Shown here: positions 8,191-15,775 of the stretch, in pieces | Numbering within the stretch: position 1 is the first letter of the stretch | How the letters are laid out: every line of letters begins with the position of its first letter | Source: Muricoccus pecuniae | GTDB lineage: Bacteria; Pseudomonadota; Alphaproteobacteria; Acetobacterales; Acetobacteraceae | Assembly: GCF_014199205.1 (NCBI RefSeq) | Contig: NZ_JACIJD010000006.1 | Span: 62,001-126,000 of the forward strand | Direction: 5' to 3' | Length of the DNA stretch: 64,000 bases | Program-made: the position numbers and the translations under genes | Notes under the pieces: model-generated | What the model was told of the DNA's origin: nothing | Database searches by the model: none | What the model saw: only the letters and a program-made list of their open reading frames with translations

Positions 8191-8592
8191 ATGAGCTATG
8201 GCCCGCCACCGGACACGACTGAGTACGAGTCCGCGCTTGAGACGCGTGCCGGAGGCAACCTGTCTGTTGAGGACGTCGGGCATCTTCTGGGCATCACCCG
8301 TCAGGAGGTCGACGAGCGGCGCCGGGAGCGTTCTCTCCTGGCTATCCACCACGAGGATGGATGGGTCTATCCGCGCGCGCAGTTCGTCGGGTCGGCAACG
8401 GTCCCCTGCCTGGCGCTGGTTGTGGAGGGACTAGAGACGTGCGGCCCCTGGGTGACGCTCGAGTTCCTTGTCACACCTGACGATGCTCTGGGCGGCCTTT
8501 CACCGAAGGAGGCGCTGCTGCGAGGGGGCGAGATGCGTGATCGTGTCCAAAGCCTCGTGCGGGGCTGGAGCGAGGGGGAAGGTTTCGCTTGA
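8191..8592 (+). CDS. MbcA/ParS/Xre-like antitoxin-type protein
   Basis: About 133 residues. The N-terminal half (NLSVEDVGHLLGITRQEV) looks like a helix-turn-helix, and the C-terminal half resembles the toxin-binding domain of MbcA/ParS/Xre antitoxins: an L-x-x-P-D-D-A-L-G-G-L-S-P-K-E-A-L stretch followed by a G-x-x-x-x-V helix. I prefer the ATG preceded by AGGGA at 8 bases over the ATG 30 bases upstream. Such antitoxins usually pair with a RES-domain NAD-degrading toxin. I see no RES gene here, so it may be an orphan regulator or work with an unrecognised partner. A 45-residue ORF follows after 4 bases. Confidence 0.6.
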   Translation: MSYGPPPDTTEYESALETRAGGNLSVEDVGHLLGITRQEVDERRRERSLLAIHHEDGWVYPRAQFVGSATVPCLALVVEGLETCGPWVTLEFLVTPDDALGGLSPKEALLRGGEMRDRVQSLVRGWSEGEGFA

Positions 8593-8596
8593 GCGT

Positions 8597-8734
8597 ATGG
8601 ACGACCAATACGCGTCCATTCAAATCGGTGCACGCGCCGGTCGACAGCCCGGTGCTCGTGGGAAGCACTTGGCTGTAACCAGCCCTCCGAAACGAGTTTC
8701 AGACAGATTTCTAGTGGAGCACGATCGGCTCTAG
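8597..8734 (+). CDS. Small basic hypothetical protein
   Basis: A 45-residue frame starting 4 bases after the preceding stop, so possibly coupled to it. The product begins MDDQYASIQIG and includes RGKHLAVTSPPKR. The GKxLA[VI][ST] pattern recurs in the protein at 10741-11196 and in an ORF near 8120. No family is recognised and there is no strong ribosome site. It may be a non-gene. Confidence 0.3.
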   Translation: MDDQYASIQIGARAGRQPGARGKHLAVTSPPKRVSDRFLVEHDRL

Positions 8735-9088
8735 GCTTGAGTGGGCGGGCAGAGGGCTGGCGGCGGATGGCAAACGTGATGGCAAAAGCACTTCTTCTGA
8801 TGCAGGCGGCCGGTGGTGTAGCGAGTGACCTGCCCGACCACTACAGCGAGCGAAAGGAGCGGGCGAAAAAGGAAGCTGGAGCCGACTTTGCTGCGGTGTC
8901 TGGAGCCGGTGAGTAGAGTAGGCAGCACCGCTGCGGCCTATCGAATGTGGTCGCAGCGCTTGGAGTCTAGGATTTGATCGAAAGCGAGCGGTTCCCAGCT
9001 TGTATAAACCGTAATCGTTGCTCGCCAACGCTTGCCTGCGAAAGGTAACCCACCGGTTTTGTTTTCAAATGGCTTGGGGGGCTTGGGC
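8735..9088. other. Intergenic stretch, nothing recognised
   Basis: No reading frame with supporting codon use or ribosome site, no RNA gene and no clear repeat was seen on either strand. It probably contains the promoter of the next gene. Confidence 0.4.
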
Positions 9089-9835
9089 GTGTCATCGAAA
9101 ATTGAAGTAATACAAGAAATCCTTTCGCTTGTAATGAGCGCGGTTCACCTGAATGAGGCACGACAAAGCGCGATCTTTGAGCGACTAACGCATCAACGTG
9201 CGGGTGAGATGCTCCAGGATTGGCCTGAAGATTATCAGAAAATAGAACATATCCGGCGGCCACTCGCTTTGGCCGAAGCTCGGGTGCGGGATTTGGTTGG
9301 AGTGAGACACCCGACCGGTGACACTTTTGTCCCAAACGTAGCGAGTGATATAAAGATACCCTTTTCGCCGCTCTTGGAAGAGGGTGTGCGTGAGATGCTG
9401 ATAGAACGCACGCACCGGCGGCTAAATGCGTCGTGGAGCTATGTCGACGTGGTATCTTGGGAACGGCTCATCCGTCCTAAAGACACGCCATTCTTATTCC
9501 AGTTATGCTTACCGCTCGGGAAACCACACAAGCGTCATATGGTCATTGCGGAAGAACACAACAAAAGCGGCGTTCACTTCCACTATTCCAAGCTCGATGG
9601 AAAACGATCAGATGTTCTTTTTTCTTTTGGAGAAGATCCGCCTGATCCTCATCATCCAATCAAGTGGGAGCGACATGCCACTGGAAAAGCTAAATTTTGG
9701 CCCATCCCTGATGAATGGAACTTGAAGAAGCGGGTGAACATCAATCAAGTCTGTTGTGCCGCTCGAAACGATTTACCTTCCACAATGCGCTTCTTCAAGC
9801 CAAGTAAGGAGGCCCGATTTTTGCTGCCGATGTGA
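9089..9835 (+). CDS. Unrecognised AT-rich accessory protein
   Basis: About 248 residues from a GTG preceded at close range by a G-rich ribosome site. An ATG at 9032 is the alternative start. I recognise no family. The product is charged and soluble, rich in His, Trp and Pro in its second half (for example DPPDPHHPIKWERH), with no signal peptide or membrane segment. Codon choice is clearly more AT-rich than in neighbouring genes, which points to separate and recent acquisition. It has no close partner gene on the same strand. It sits between the antitoxin-like gene and several small ORFs, so a defence or anti-defence role is possible but unproven. Confidence 0.55.
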   Translation: MSSKIEVIQEILSLVMSAVHLNEARQSAIFERLTHQRAGEMLQDWPEDYQKIEHIRRPLALAEARVRDLVGVRHPTGDTFVPNVASDIKIPFSPLLEEGVREMLIERTHRRLNASWSYVDVVSWERLIRPKDTPFLFQLCLPLGKPHKRHMVIAEEHNKSGVHFHYSKLDGKRSDVLFSFGEDPPDPHHPIKWERHATGKAKFWPIPDEWNLKKRVNINQVCCAARNDLPSTMRFFKPSKEARFLLPM

Positions 9836-10398
9836 TTGACACGCTGCATGGCGGTCACGCTGGCCGAATGAGACTTTCTAAGTCGTATGTGTAGACGAAT
9901 TGAGTGTCTGCCACGGGCGCAAAAATTCAATTGAAGTCGTTGGTCAGCTTAGGCTGCTGTCCACCCCACCCAGCGGTGAGTTCCGCCATGCGGGCTACCA
10001 CGGCGTCCGCTCCTTTGCCGCCGCGCCTGCACGCAAAGCAAAAGCGCAAAGAGAACCAATCGGCATCTGTGTTATCGATAAGACGCAGTTTGGGACTGGA
10101 CTCTTCTCAAGATCACTACACGCAGATACGAACGACATCCGTATGAAAACGAGGTCGAATTGCCAAGTGGCAAGGTGGACGTGCTGTCTATCTGACTGAG
10201 GCGGTGAGGCCCTTATGAGCAAGTGGCCGGACATTTCCAAACCAACTCGCATTGGGATTGCTCGAGTGCTCGGTGCCATGTTGTCCGGGCGACAGGTGTA
10301 GCAGCAAGTGCCTGATAGCACTGCGTACAGTCGGGGTGCTTACCAGAGCCCCTGCCGATCACCCATCATGAAGTCGGGGCTGCACACGCTCCCACCGT
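9836..10398. other. Intergenic stretch with mixed composition
   Basis: No recognisable gene. Apart from a possible 28-residue micro-ORF at 10215, frames here are short and show no family features. The base composition shifts from AT-rich next to the 9089 gene to GC-rich near 10400, as expected at a junction of separately acquired segments. Confidence 0.4.
10215..10301 (+). CDS. Possible 28-residue micro-ORF
   Basis: The frame begins MSKWPDISKP after a good ribosome site (GGTGAGG, 5-6 bases before the ATG) and ends GAMLSGRQV. Its GIAR...MLSG wording loosely recalls the N-terminal half of the small protein encoded at 10399-10617 on the other strand. It is too short to assign. Confidence rests on the ribosome site alone. 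Confidence 0.22.
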   Translation: MSKWPDISKPTRIGIARVLGAMLSGRQV

Positions 10399-10617
10399 TC
10401 ACCGCCGCTTCTTCGACGTCCTCGGCCTCTTGGGCGTGCCGCCGGTCAGCGCTGACGTCCAGAAGTCAGCAACCTGCTTGTTGCCCTGACGGGCCGCGGC
10501 GGCCTGCTGGCCCTTGGCCTGGCCGCTCATAATGCCGCGGGCGATTCCAGCCCAGGCATTGGCGCCGCTCAGCATCATGCTCAGAAACGGGTTCTTCTTA
10601 CTCCACGGATCGGCCAT
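10399..10617 (-). CDS. Small basic hypothetical protein
   Basis: A 72-residue protein starting MADPWSKKNPFLSMML, with a strong AGGAG ribosome site 5 bases before the ATG, so it is very likely expressed. It has a weakly hydrophobic helical N-terminal half, an Ala/Gln-rich middle and a Lys/Arg tail ending SKKRR. This suggests binding to nucleic acid or an acidic partner. No enzyme motif is visible. It stands alone, opposite in strand to the next gene. I cannot name its family. Confidence 0.65.
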   Translation of the reverse strand: MADPWSKKNPFLSMMLSGANAWAGIARGIMSGQAKGQQAAAARQGNKQVADFWTSALTGGTPKRPRTSKKRR

Positions 10618-10740
10618 AAGGACTCCTAGTCTGCGCGTCCCCAGGACGGAGGACGAGGCCCTCCTTAAATCGATTGCGTGAGCAGGAGTTGCCCGACGTT
10701 ATACCCGCCGGACACCGAGTAGCCTCGTTGGCCTCGTACC

Positions 10741-11196
10741 ATGCTCGGCATCCTGGTCTACCTGCACTACCAGATCGCCATCCGCTCCTTCGCCCTCATC
10801 CACGAGGTGCGGAAGATGGTCAGCAACATCCTCCACGTCGAGGACGGCCAGCGCGGTGAGGCGGATAATGACAGGCACGTCTACGCCGCCATCGGCAACT
10901 TCACGACCTCGGCGGGCGCGAAGCTGGGCGCCATCGGTGCGCGGCCGAGGCAGGCGAACACCAACAACGGCGGCAAGGGTTCGGATGCCAAGGCCGAGAC
11001 GACGGATGCAGGCGTCCCAGATGATGGCAAGGGCAAGAACCTGGCTGTCTCGGAAAAGAACTTCGATGCGGCCAACGAGCGGGGTTCGATCCTGCCCACA
11101 GACCCCCAGCAATCTGGTGGGGAGCCTCCGGCTGGAGGTGGGGAGCCTCCGGCTGGGGGAGGATCCGCCGCAGGCGACAATCCTCCGAAATCATAG
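10741..11196 (+). CDS. Hypothetical protein with Gly/Pro repeat tail
   Basis: A 151-residue protein. The first ~20 residues (MLGILVYLHYQIAIRSFALI) are hydrophobic and could be a membrane anchor. The rest is polar and low-complexity, ending in two copies of GGEPPAG encoded by a 21-bp tandem repeat. A GKGKNLAVSEKNF stretch lies in the middle. No family is recognised. The ribosome site is weak, so the exact start is uncertain. A strong hairpin terminator follows 19 bases after the stop, shared with the convergent coiled-coil gene. Confidence 0.55.
   Translation: MLGILVYLHYQIAIRSFALIHEVRKMVSNILHVEDGQRGEADNDRHVYAAIGNFTTSAGAKLGAIGARPRQANTNNGGKGSDAKAETTDAGVPDDGKGKNLAVSEKNFDAANERGSILPTDPQQSGGEPPAGGGEPPAGGGSAAGDNPPKS
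11116..11157 (+). repeat. 21-bp tandem repeat, two copies
   Basis: GGTGGGGAGCCTCCGGCTGG plus one variable base occurs twice in direct succession inside the hypothetical gene, encoding GGEPPAG units. The copy number could vary by slippage without shifting the frame. Confidence 0.85.
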
Positions 11197-11214
11197 GGCC
11201 ACAACGCCAAATAA

Positions 11215-11243
11215 AAGGACGGGGGCCAGAAGCCCCCGTCCTT
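11215..11243. terminator. Bidirectional intrinsic terminator
   Basis: AAGGACGGGGGC pairs perfectly with GCCCCCGTCCTT across a five-base CAGAA loop. It sits between two convergent genes. On the minus strand the hairpin is followed by TTTATTT, a good termination tract; on the plus strand only a short CGTTT follows. It should end transcription of the coiled-coil gene and probably of the repeat-tailed gene. Confidence 0.8.
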
Positions 11244-11268
11244 CGTTTACCTGGGCAAGAGGAAGCTC

Positions 11269-11751
11269 TTAGTCCACCCGGTACTTCGCAGGCTCTTGGA
11301 CGTTGTGAGCACGAAGGGTGGCGTCGAAAGCCTCCTCGAAAGCTATTCGACCGATAGTTTTGATATCGCCATCCTTATAACGCTTCCCCGAATCCACCAT
11401 GGCGGAGCAATCGGGAGCCGCAGCCTTCATGGCATCAAGCTGGGCCCTGAATCCCGCCGTCGTCGCCTTCTGGACAAGAAGGTCCCACTTTGCGGTCTTC
11501 GCTTCAGCCTGGAGCGCCGCGACGCGGGCAAGCGCATCTTCGGCGATCTTCTTGTTGCTGAGGGCGATGTCCTCAGCCCGCTTGGCCCGGGCCTCCCACC
11601 CCTCGGCGATCCGGGCGTTGTAGGCGGCCACCTCCGCGTTGGACTCGGCGAGAGCGGCGTTCTGGTTCGCGATGGCCGCATTCTGGTACATCGCGGCCTG
11701 AAATATGTTCCTGCTGTTGTCGTGGTCGAACACGGCACCTGCTCCGCTCAT
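11269..11751 (-). CDS. Coiled-coil hypothetical protein
   Basis: About 160 residues from the ATG of MSGAGAVFDHDNSRN; a longer frame starts at 11859 but its extra 36 residues look untranslated. Residues ~20-110 are rich in Ala, Glu, Lys, Asn and Gln with heptad-like spacing (AALAESNAEVAAYNARIAEG), predicting a long coiled coil. A short C-terminal globular part contains two more charged helices. There is no signal peptide or catalytic motif. It is read divergently from the FtsH-like operon across a 545-base gap and could be an adaptor or scaffold, which is inference. Confidence 0.65.
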   Translation of the reverse strand: MSGAGAVFDHDNSRNIFQAAMYQNAAIANQNAALAESNAEVAAYNARIAEGWEARAKRAEDIALSNKKIAEDALARVAALQAEAKTAKWDLLVQKATTAGFRAQLDAMKAAAPDCSAMVDSGKRYKDGDIKTIGRIAFEEAFDATLRAHNVQEPAKYRVD

Positions 11752-11859
11752 CGCCCGGGATGGGCCACTGGCGGAACAATAGGCCAAACGTGTTTCAATT
11801 TCGATACTGCAAGAAGTTGCTCGTGGTCGTCGGTCGTTGACGGCGGGTAGCAGCCTCAT

Positions 11860-12296
11860 TCAGGTCCACTCGCTGACCGTGGCGACACGTGCGATGCAGG
11901 TCGCCGCAGGTTACCCCCGAATCGTCCATTACCGGCGCCCAGTATGCGCCCTCTGCGGATGCGGCGTGGCCACCGGGCAGGTGCATCCGCTCAGCGAGAA
12001 CAGCCCCGGCCCGATAATTATCTCTCCCCATCCACCACCTGTCGGAGAGCCCTCCTCCGCCAGCCCGCAACCGAAAAGGGGTGCCGCGGCAAGCCTCGGT
12101 TCCGAGTCGAGGCGGCCTTGAGGCAGTCCCGCCCCGATCAGACGTCATCTTGCAACAGCATCGATGTTCACCTAACGTTCCCGATGTCGAACCCTGGAGA
12201 TGCCGGTGACCCCGCATCGGACCCCCTCTGCGCGCCTGCGAATAGCGAGCGGCCCCGCCGCCCCGCCATCCCGCACTCACGCCCATAGGGTTCAGC
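11860..12296. other. Promoter region upstream of the FtsH-like operon
   Basis: No credible gene. Frames on both strands read low-complexity Pro/Arg/Ser peptides without ribosome sites. A plausible sigma70-type promoter at 12150-12178 is listed separately. An AGGG lies close before the ATG at 12297. Confidence 0.4.
12150..12178 (+). promoter_or_regulatory. Candidate promoter of the FtsH-like operon
   Basis: TTGCAA at 12150-12155 and TAACGT at 12173-12178 are separated by 17 bases, a plausible housekeeping promoter in an otherwise GC-rich stretch. It would give a leader of roughly 110 bases before the ATG. Confidence 0.3.
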
Positions 12297-14282
12297 ATGC
12301 CCGATCCCCATCAGAACTCCGACGAATCGGAGTTCGAGATCCACGTCAGACGGCTCGGTGACGATCCGGACTCCGATGACCCCTACCGCAGGGTAGACCC
12401 CGCGCAGGCCGCGTCCCTCATGGCGCTCCGGCGCGCTCTCGCCGCCCGTCAGATCGACGCGGCCAAGGTCCAGGGCGCGGTCGTCCTGGAAGTGCCGAGC
12501 GCCGACTGGGTAGAGCCCGTCAGCAGCGCCTGGCGCGACATGGTGGGCGCACCCAGCAGGCGGACGTCACGGAGCAGGCTGGGCGACATGGAGGTTCGCG
12601 AGGGCGAGTGGCTGGTCTTCGACGCCACCGGCTCTAACCGTCGTCACCAGCCCGCCTACGAGAACGAGCAGATCTCGGTCAGCCTGTGGCAGGGCCAGAA
12701 CCTTCTCGGCGTTTCCCAGGCACCCGACCGCCACCTGCCGCCCGACCTCCTCCATGCCGCCGATCTGCGCCTCGTTGTGGAGCCGCTGGACGCCGAGGGC
12801 CTCCGCCTGGTCGCCCAATCGGTGACGGACGGCCAGGCGACGGCCCTGCCTCCGGCAGAGGTCTGCGCCCTGATCTCGCCGGTGACCCTGCGGCTGGCGC
12901 GCCGCCTGGACCAATCGGCCGATGACTTCCTGGAGCGCGCCGCCCGGATCGCCACCGGCGGCAAGAAGGCGGCGGTCGGACCGGGCACGTCCCTCGACAG
13001 CCTTCCCGGGATGGACGAGGCCGTGGCCTGGGGGCGCGACCTGGCCCGCGATCTCCGGGAGTACGGCGCCGGTCGGCTGGCTTGGCGGGACGTCGACCGC
13101 GGCTGCTTGCTGGCTGGGCCACCCGGCACCGGCAAGACGACCTTCGCCAGGGCCCTGGCAGCCACCTGCGGCGTGCCGCTGGTCGCCGCCTCCTACGCGC
13201 GCTGGCAGTCGACGAAGGAAGGCCATCTCGGCGACCTACTCCGCGCCATGGCGGCCTCCTTCGACGAGGCCCGCAAGGCCGCGCCCTGCATCATGTTCAT
13301 CGACGAGATGGACAGCCTGCACACGCGGGCGACCACCGGCCAGCACGGCGACTGGTGGGCGGCCGTCATCGGCGGCCTGCTGGAGCACCTGGACGGCCTT
13401 GGCAACCGCGAAGGGGTCGTTGTGGTCGGTGCCACCAACCATCCCGACATCATGGACCCGGCCATCCTGCGGGCGGGCCGCCTGGATCGCACCATCACCA
13501 TCCCGCTGCCCGACCGGCAAGCGCTGGTCGCCATCTTCAGGGTTCATCTAGGGGACGATCTGGCAGGCGCTGACCTCTCGCAGGCGGCCCTGTTCGCGCA
13601 GGGCGGCACGGGGGCGGACTGCGAGAAATGGGCCCGCGGGGCCCGGCGACGGGCACGCGGTAGCGGACGCCCGATGCTGCTGGACGACCTGCTGGCGGAG
13701 ATCCGCGGCGGCGACGGAGCCCGTCCGGTTAGCGACCGGCAAATCCCGGCCGTCCACGAGGCCGGGCACGCGCTGGTGCAGGTGCTCGAGCAGCCGGGCA
13801 GCCTGCAATACGTCTCCGTCCGCGAGGACGCTCAGAGTGACGGGCACACTGCCGTCGCCACGCCGAGCGGGGAGCTCACCGAGGTCTGGCTCGGCACGCA
13901 TCTGCGGCGCTTGCTGGCCGGGCGCGCCGCCGAGGAGGTGGTGCTCGGCGAGGCGACGGGCGGCTCCGGAGGTCCTGTCCATAGCGACCTGGGCCGCGCG
14001 ACACGGCTGGCGCTCAACGCCGAGACGGCCATGGGCATGTCGGCGCGGCCGCTGCTCTGGCTCGGCCTCTGGGACGAGCGCGAGCTCGCCAGCCTGCTGC
14101 TGTCGCGGCCAGACCTAGCGCGGCGGGTCGACGAGCGCCTCAACGCCGCCTACGCGGAGGTTTGCGGCCTATTGCGGGAGCATCGGGCCGTCCTGGATAC
14201 CCTGGTCGCGGCGCTCCTCGACCGGGAGGTGCTGACCGGCGCCGAGGTCGAGGCGATCGTGGAAGCGGGGCGCCGAGCATGA
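12297..14282 (+). CDS. Soluble FtsH-like AAA+ zinc protease
   Basis: A 661-residue protein. An N-terminal domain of ~240 residues resembles nothing I know and lacks membrane segments, unlike true FtsH. The AAA+ module follows: Walker A GPPGTGKTT at 274-282, Walker B CIMFIDEMD, and a second region of homology with ATNHPDIMDPAILRAGRLDR, including both arginine fingers. An M41-type peptidase comes last, with HEAGH at 487-491 and a probable third zinc ligand D564 in SDLGRAT. All catalytic residues appear intact, so an ATP-driven cytosolic protease is expected. Its stop overlaps the start of the next gene (ATGA), and two further genes follow in the operon. The unusual N-terminus probably selects substrates. 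It is clearly an accessory paralogue rather than the housekeeping FtsH. Confidence 0.9.
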   Translation: MPDPHQNSDESEFEIHVRRLGDDPDSDDPYRRVDPAQAASLMALRRALAARQIDAAKVQGAVVLEVPSADWVEPVSSAWRDMVGAPSRRTSRSRLGDMEVREGEWLVFDATGSNRRHQPAYENEQISVSLWQGQNLLGVSQAPDRHLPPDLLHAADLRLVVEPLDAEGLRLVAQSVTDGQATALPPAEVCALISPVTLRLARRLDQSADDFLERAARIATGGKKAAVGPGTSLDSLPGMDEAVAWGRDLARDLREYGAGRLAWRDVDRGCLLAGPPGTGKTTFARALAATCGVPLVAASYARWQSTKEGHLGDLLRAMAASFDEARKAAPCIMFIDEMDSLHTRATTGQHGDWWAAVIGGLLEHLDGLGNREGVVVVGATNHPDIMDPAILRAGRLDRTITIPLPDRQALVAIFRVHLGDDLAGADLSQAALFAQGGTGADCEKWARGARRRARGSGRPMLLDDLLAEIRGGDGARPVSDRQIPAVHEAGHALVQVLEQPGSLQYVSVREDAQSDGHTAVATPSGELTEVWLGTHLRRLLAGRAAEEVVLGEATGGSGGPVHSDLGRATRLALNAETAMGMSARPLLWLGLWDERELASLLLSRPDLARRVDERLNAAYAEVCGLLREHRAVLDTLVAALLDREVLTGAEVEAIVEAGRRA

Positions 14283-14839
14283 GGAGCAAAGCCGACCTGC
14301 TGGCGCATCAGCGCGCGTACCTGGACGACATCTTCAGCCTCACCGAGGGCGAGGAGGAGGTGCGTCGCGGTTTCGAGGAGATGGCGGCCGACACGATCGA
14401 CGCACTCCTGGCGGCAGATACCCCGCCGATGGCACCTTTCTACATCAACCCGTCGAGCGCCTTCTGCTGGTCATGGACGAAGTGGCAGCACCACCTGGTT
14501 GCCCCCGAGCTCGTCGCGCGCTGGATGCAATGGAAGGCGGACTACCCGGCCTTGCAAGCGCGCAATCCCAGGCTGGATTTACACGACGCCCTGGGCTGGT
14601 GCTCGGAGACGCACGACGCTGCCAGTTGGCCCTACGGCTGGGAGCGCCGGATCTACGACTGGGTGGTCTCGGGCGACTTTGCCGCCCGTCCCTTCAGCGA
14701 CGGCATGCGGATTGTGACGCCGGAGTTCTACGCGCGCCTGCGCCGCCTCCAGACCACCGTCGATGGCTGGCTGGTCTGGTCCGAGGAGGCCGGACGTGTC
14801 GTCCATGTCCCCGGGAACGAATGGAGGCGCGGGGCATGA
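14279..14839 (+). CDS. Trp-rich hypothetical protein of the FtsH-like operon
   Basis: A 186-residue soluble protein, start ATG overlapping the protease stop (ATGA). It is notably rich in Trp and other aromatics, for example FCWSWTKWQHH, RWMQWK and WPYGWERRIYDWV, with charged helices at both ends. No family is recognised and no catalytic motif is evident. The tight coupling to the protease on one side and the P-loop protein on the other implies a shared function. A substrate adaptor or a sensor are possible roles, both inference. Its own stop overlaps the next start. Confidence 0.78.
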   Translation: MRSKADLLAHQRAYLDDIFSLTEGEEEVRRGFEEMAADTIDALLAADTPPMAPFYINPSSAFCWSWTKWQHHLVAPELVARWMQWKADYPALQARNPRLDLHDALGWCSETHDAASWPYGWERRIYDWVVSGDFAARPFSDGMRIVTPEFYARLRRLQTTVDGWLVWSEEAGRVVHVPGNEWRRGA

Positions 14840-15408
14840 TCCCTGATGAGCCCACCCGATGCGAAACGGAGAAGCCGATGATCCCAGCAATGCAGCCGAT
14901 ACCGGGAGCAGATGACCTGCTGACGCATCTGCGGTCCTTCTGCTTTCCATGGCGGGCTCTCACCATCGCCATCGACGGGCGGAACGGCGCGGGCAAGTCG
15001 TCGCTGGCGCGCTACCTCGCGTGGCAGCTTGGCATGCCGGTCCTGGAGACGGACCTCTGGCTCTCCTCAATGTCTCCCGTGACCCACCGGATCGGCGACC
15101 TCGGGGAGATGGTTCAGTCTCGGCATCGACAGGGTCGGCCGGTCATCATCGAGGGCATCATGATGCTGCGGACGCTGGAGCTCATCGGCGTGCAGCCAGA
15201 CTACTTCATCGTCGTCACCAACGAGGCGGAGGCCGAACCTGAGGACGATGACGAAGACAGGGGGGCGCCGCAGTGCCTGTCCGAGGAGGTCGACGCCTAC
15301 CTGAGAGAGCGCCAGCCCGCGAAGCGCGCCGACTTCCGTCTGACCTGGCGCGAGCCTGAGGTGCGGATGAGCGTCACGGACGGCACCGCGGACATCGATT
15401 TGAGGTAA
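14836..15408 (+). CDS. P-loop nucleoside-kinase-like protein
   Basis: About 190 residues. Walker A (IDGRNGAGKSS) follows a beta strand near residues 46-56, and ETDLWL and VIIEGIMML supply strand and acidic elements typical of uridine-kinase/NMP-kinase-like P-loop folds. An acidic linker (EPEDDDEDRG) lies near the C-terminal third. The start overlaps the upstream stop as ATGA; an internal ATG at 14878 is an alternative. The phosphorylated substrate is unknown: it could be a nucleoside, a nucleotide second messenger or a sugar, and zeta-type sugar kinases share the same fold. It is part of the FtsH-like operon. Confidence 0.75.
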   Translation: MIPDEPTRCETEKPMIPAMQPIPGADDLLTHLRSFCFPWRALTIAIDGRNGAGKSSLARYLAWQLGMPVLETDLWLSSMSPVTHRIGDLGEMVQSRHRQGRPVIIEGIMMLRTLELIGVQPDYFIVVTNEAEAEPEDDDEDRGAPQCLSEEVDAYLRERQPAKRADFRLTWREPEVRMSVTDGTADIDLR

Positions 15409-15431
15409 GGGTCGAGGGAGGGGCTACACTG

Positions 15432-15563
15432 ATGTCCACTCGGGATGTCCTCCTCGTCGCCCTTGGCGTCGGCCTTTTCCTGTGGTGCGGGCTGGTCGTC
15501 TACTCGACGGTGAGGAACGACAGGCTGCGCCAGAAAGAAGGGGCGCCAGAGAAGCGCCCGTGA
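15432..15563 (+). CDS. 43-residue single-helix membrane peptide
   Basis: The frame begins MSTRDVLLVALGVGLFLW and continues as one hydrophobic helix of about 20 residues, followed by a basic tail (TVRNDRLRQKEG). A GGGAGGGG ribosome site lies about 7 bases before the ATG. It follows the P-loop gene by 23 bases in the same direction, so it is probably the fourth gene of the FtsH-like operon. Small membrane peptides in defence operons often act at the membrane. It could also anchor or be degraded by the soluble protease; both are speculation. Confidence 0.6.
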   Translation: MSTRDVLLVALGVGLFLWCGLVVYSTVRNDRLRQKEGAPEKRP

Positions 15564-15775
15564 TCGCCCTCACAGGAGCGGTTCGCCGGTCGCATCATCA
15601 GGTAGCGCGGCCGGGACAATCTGCTCGCTGGTGTAGACCTGATCGACATGGGCTGGGTCCACACCCTCTCTGCGATGGTGTCGCCCGTCGGGTTCCAACC
15701 GCCCGACGACGCATCCTCCCGGAGCAGCGCTCGTCGCACCGCTTCTCCGGGCGGCATGGGCCCCACAATGCCCGG

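Noticed and set aside
7926-8222. 98-codon plus-strand ORF with KGKNLAIT
   Set aside because: It overlaps the better-supported gene at 8191, has irregular composition and no ribosome site; only the motif is noted as a finding.
15564-15775. Possible gene between the membrane peptide and GmrSD
   Set aside because: Frames give only short unrecognised peptides; no ribosome site or repeat was found.
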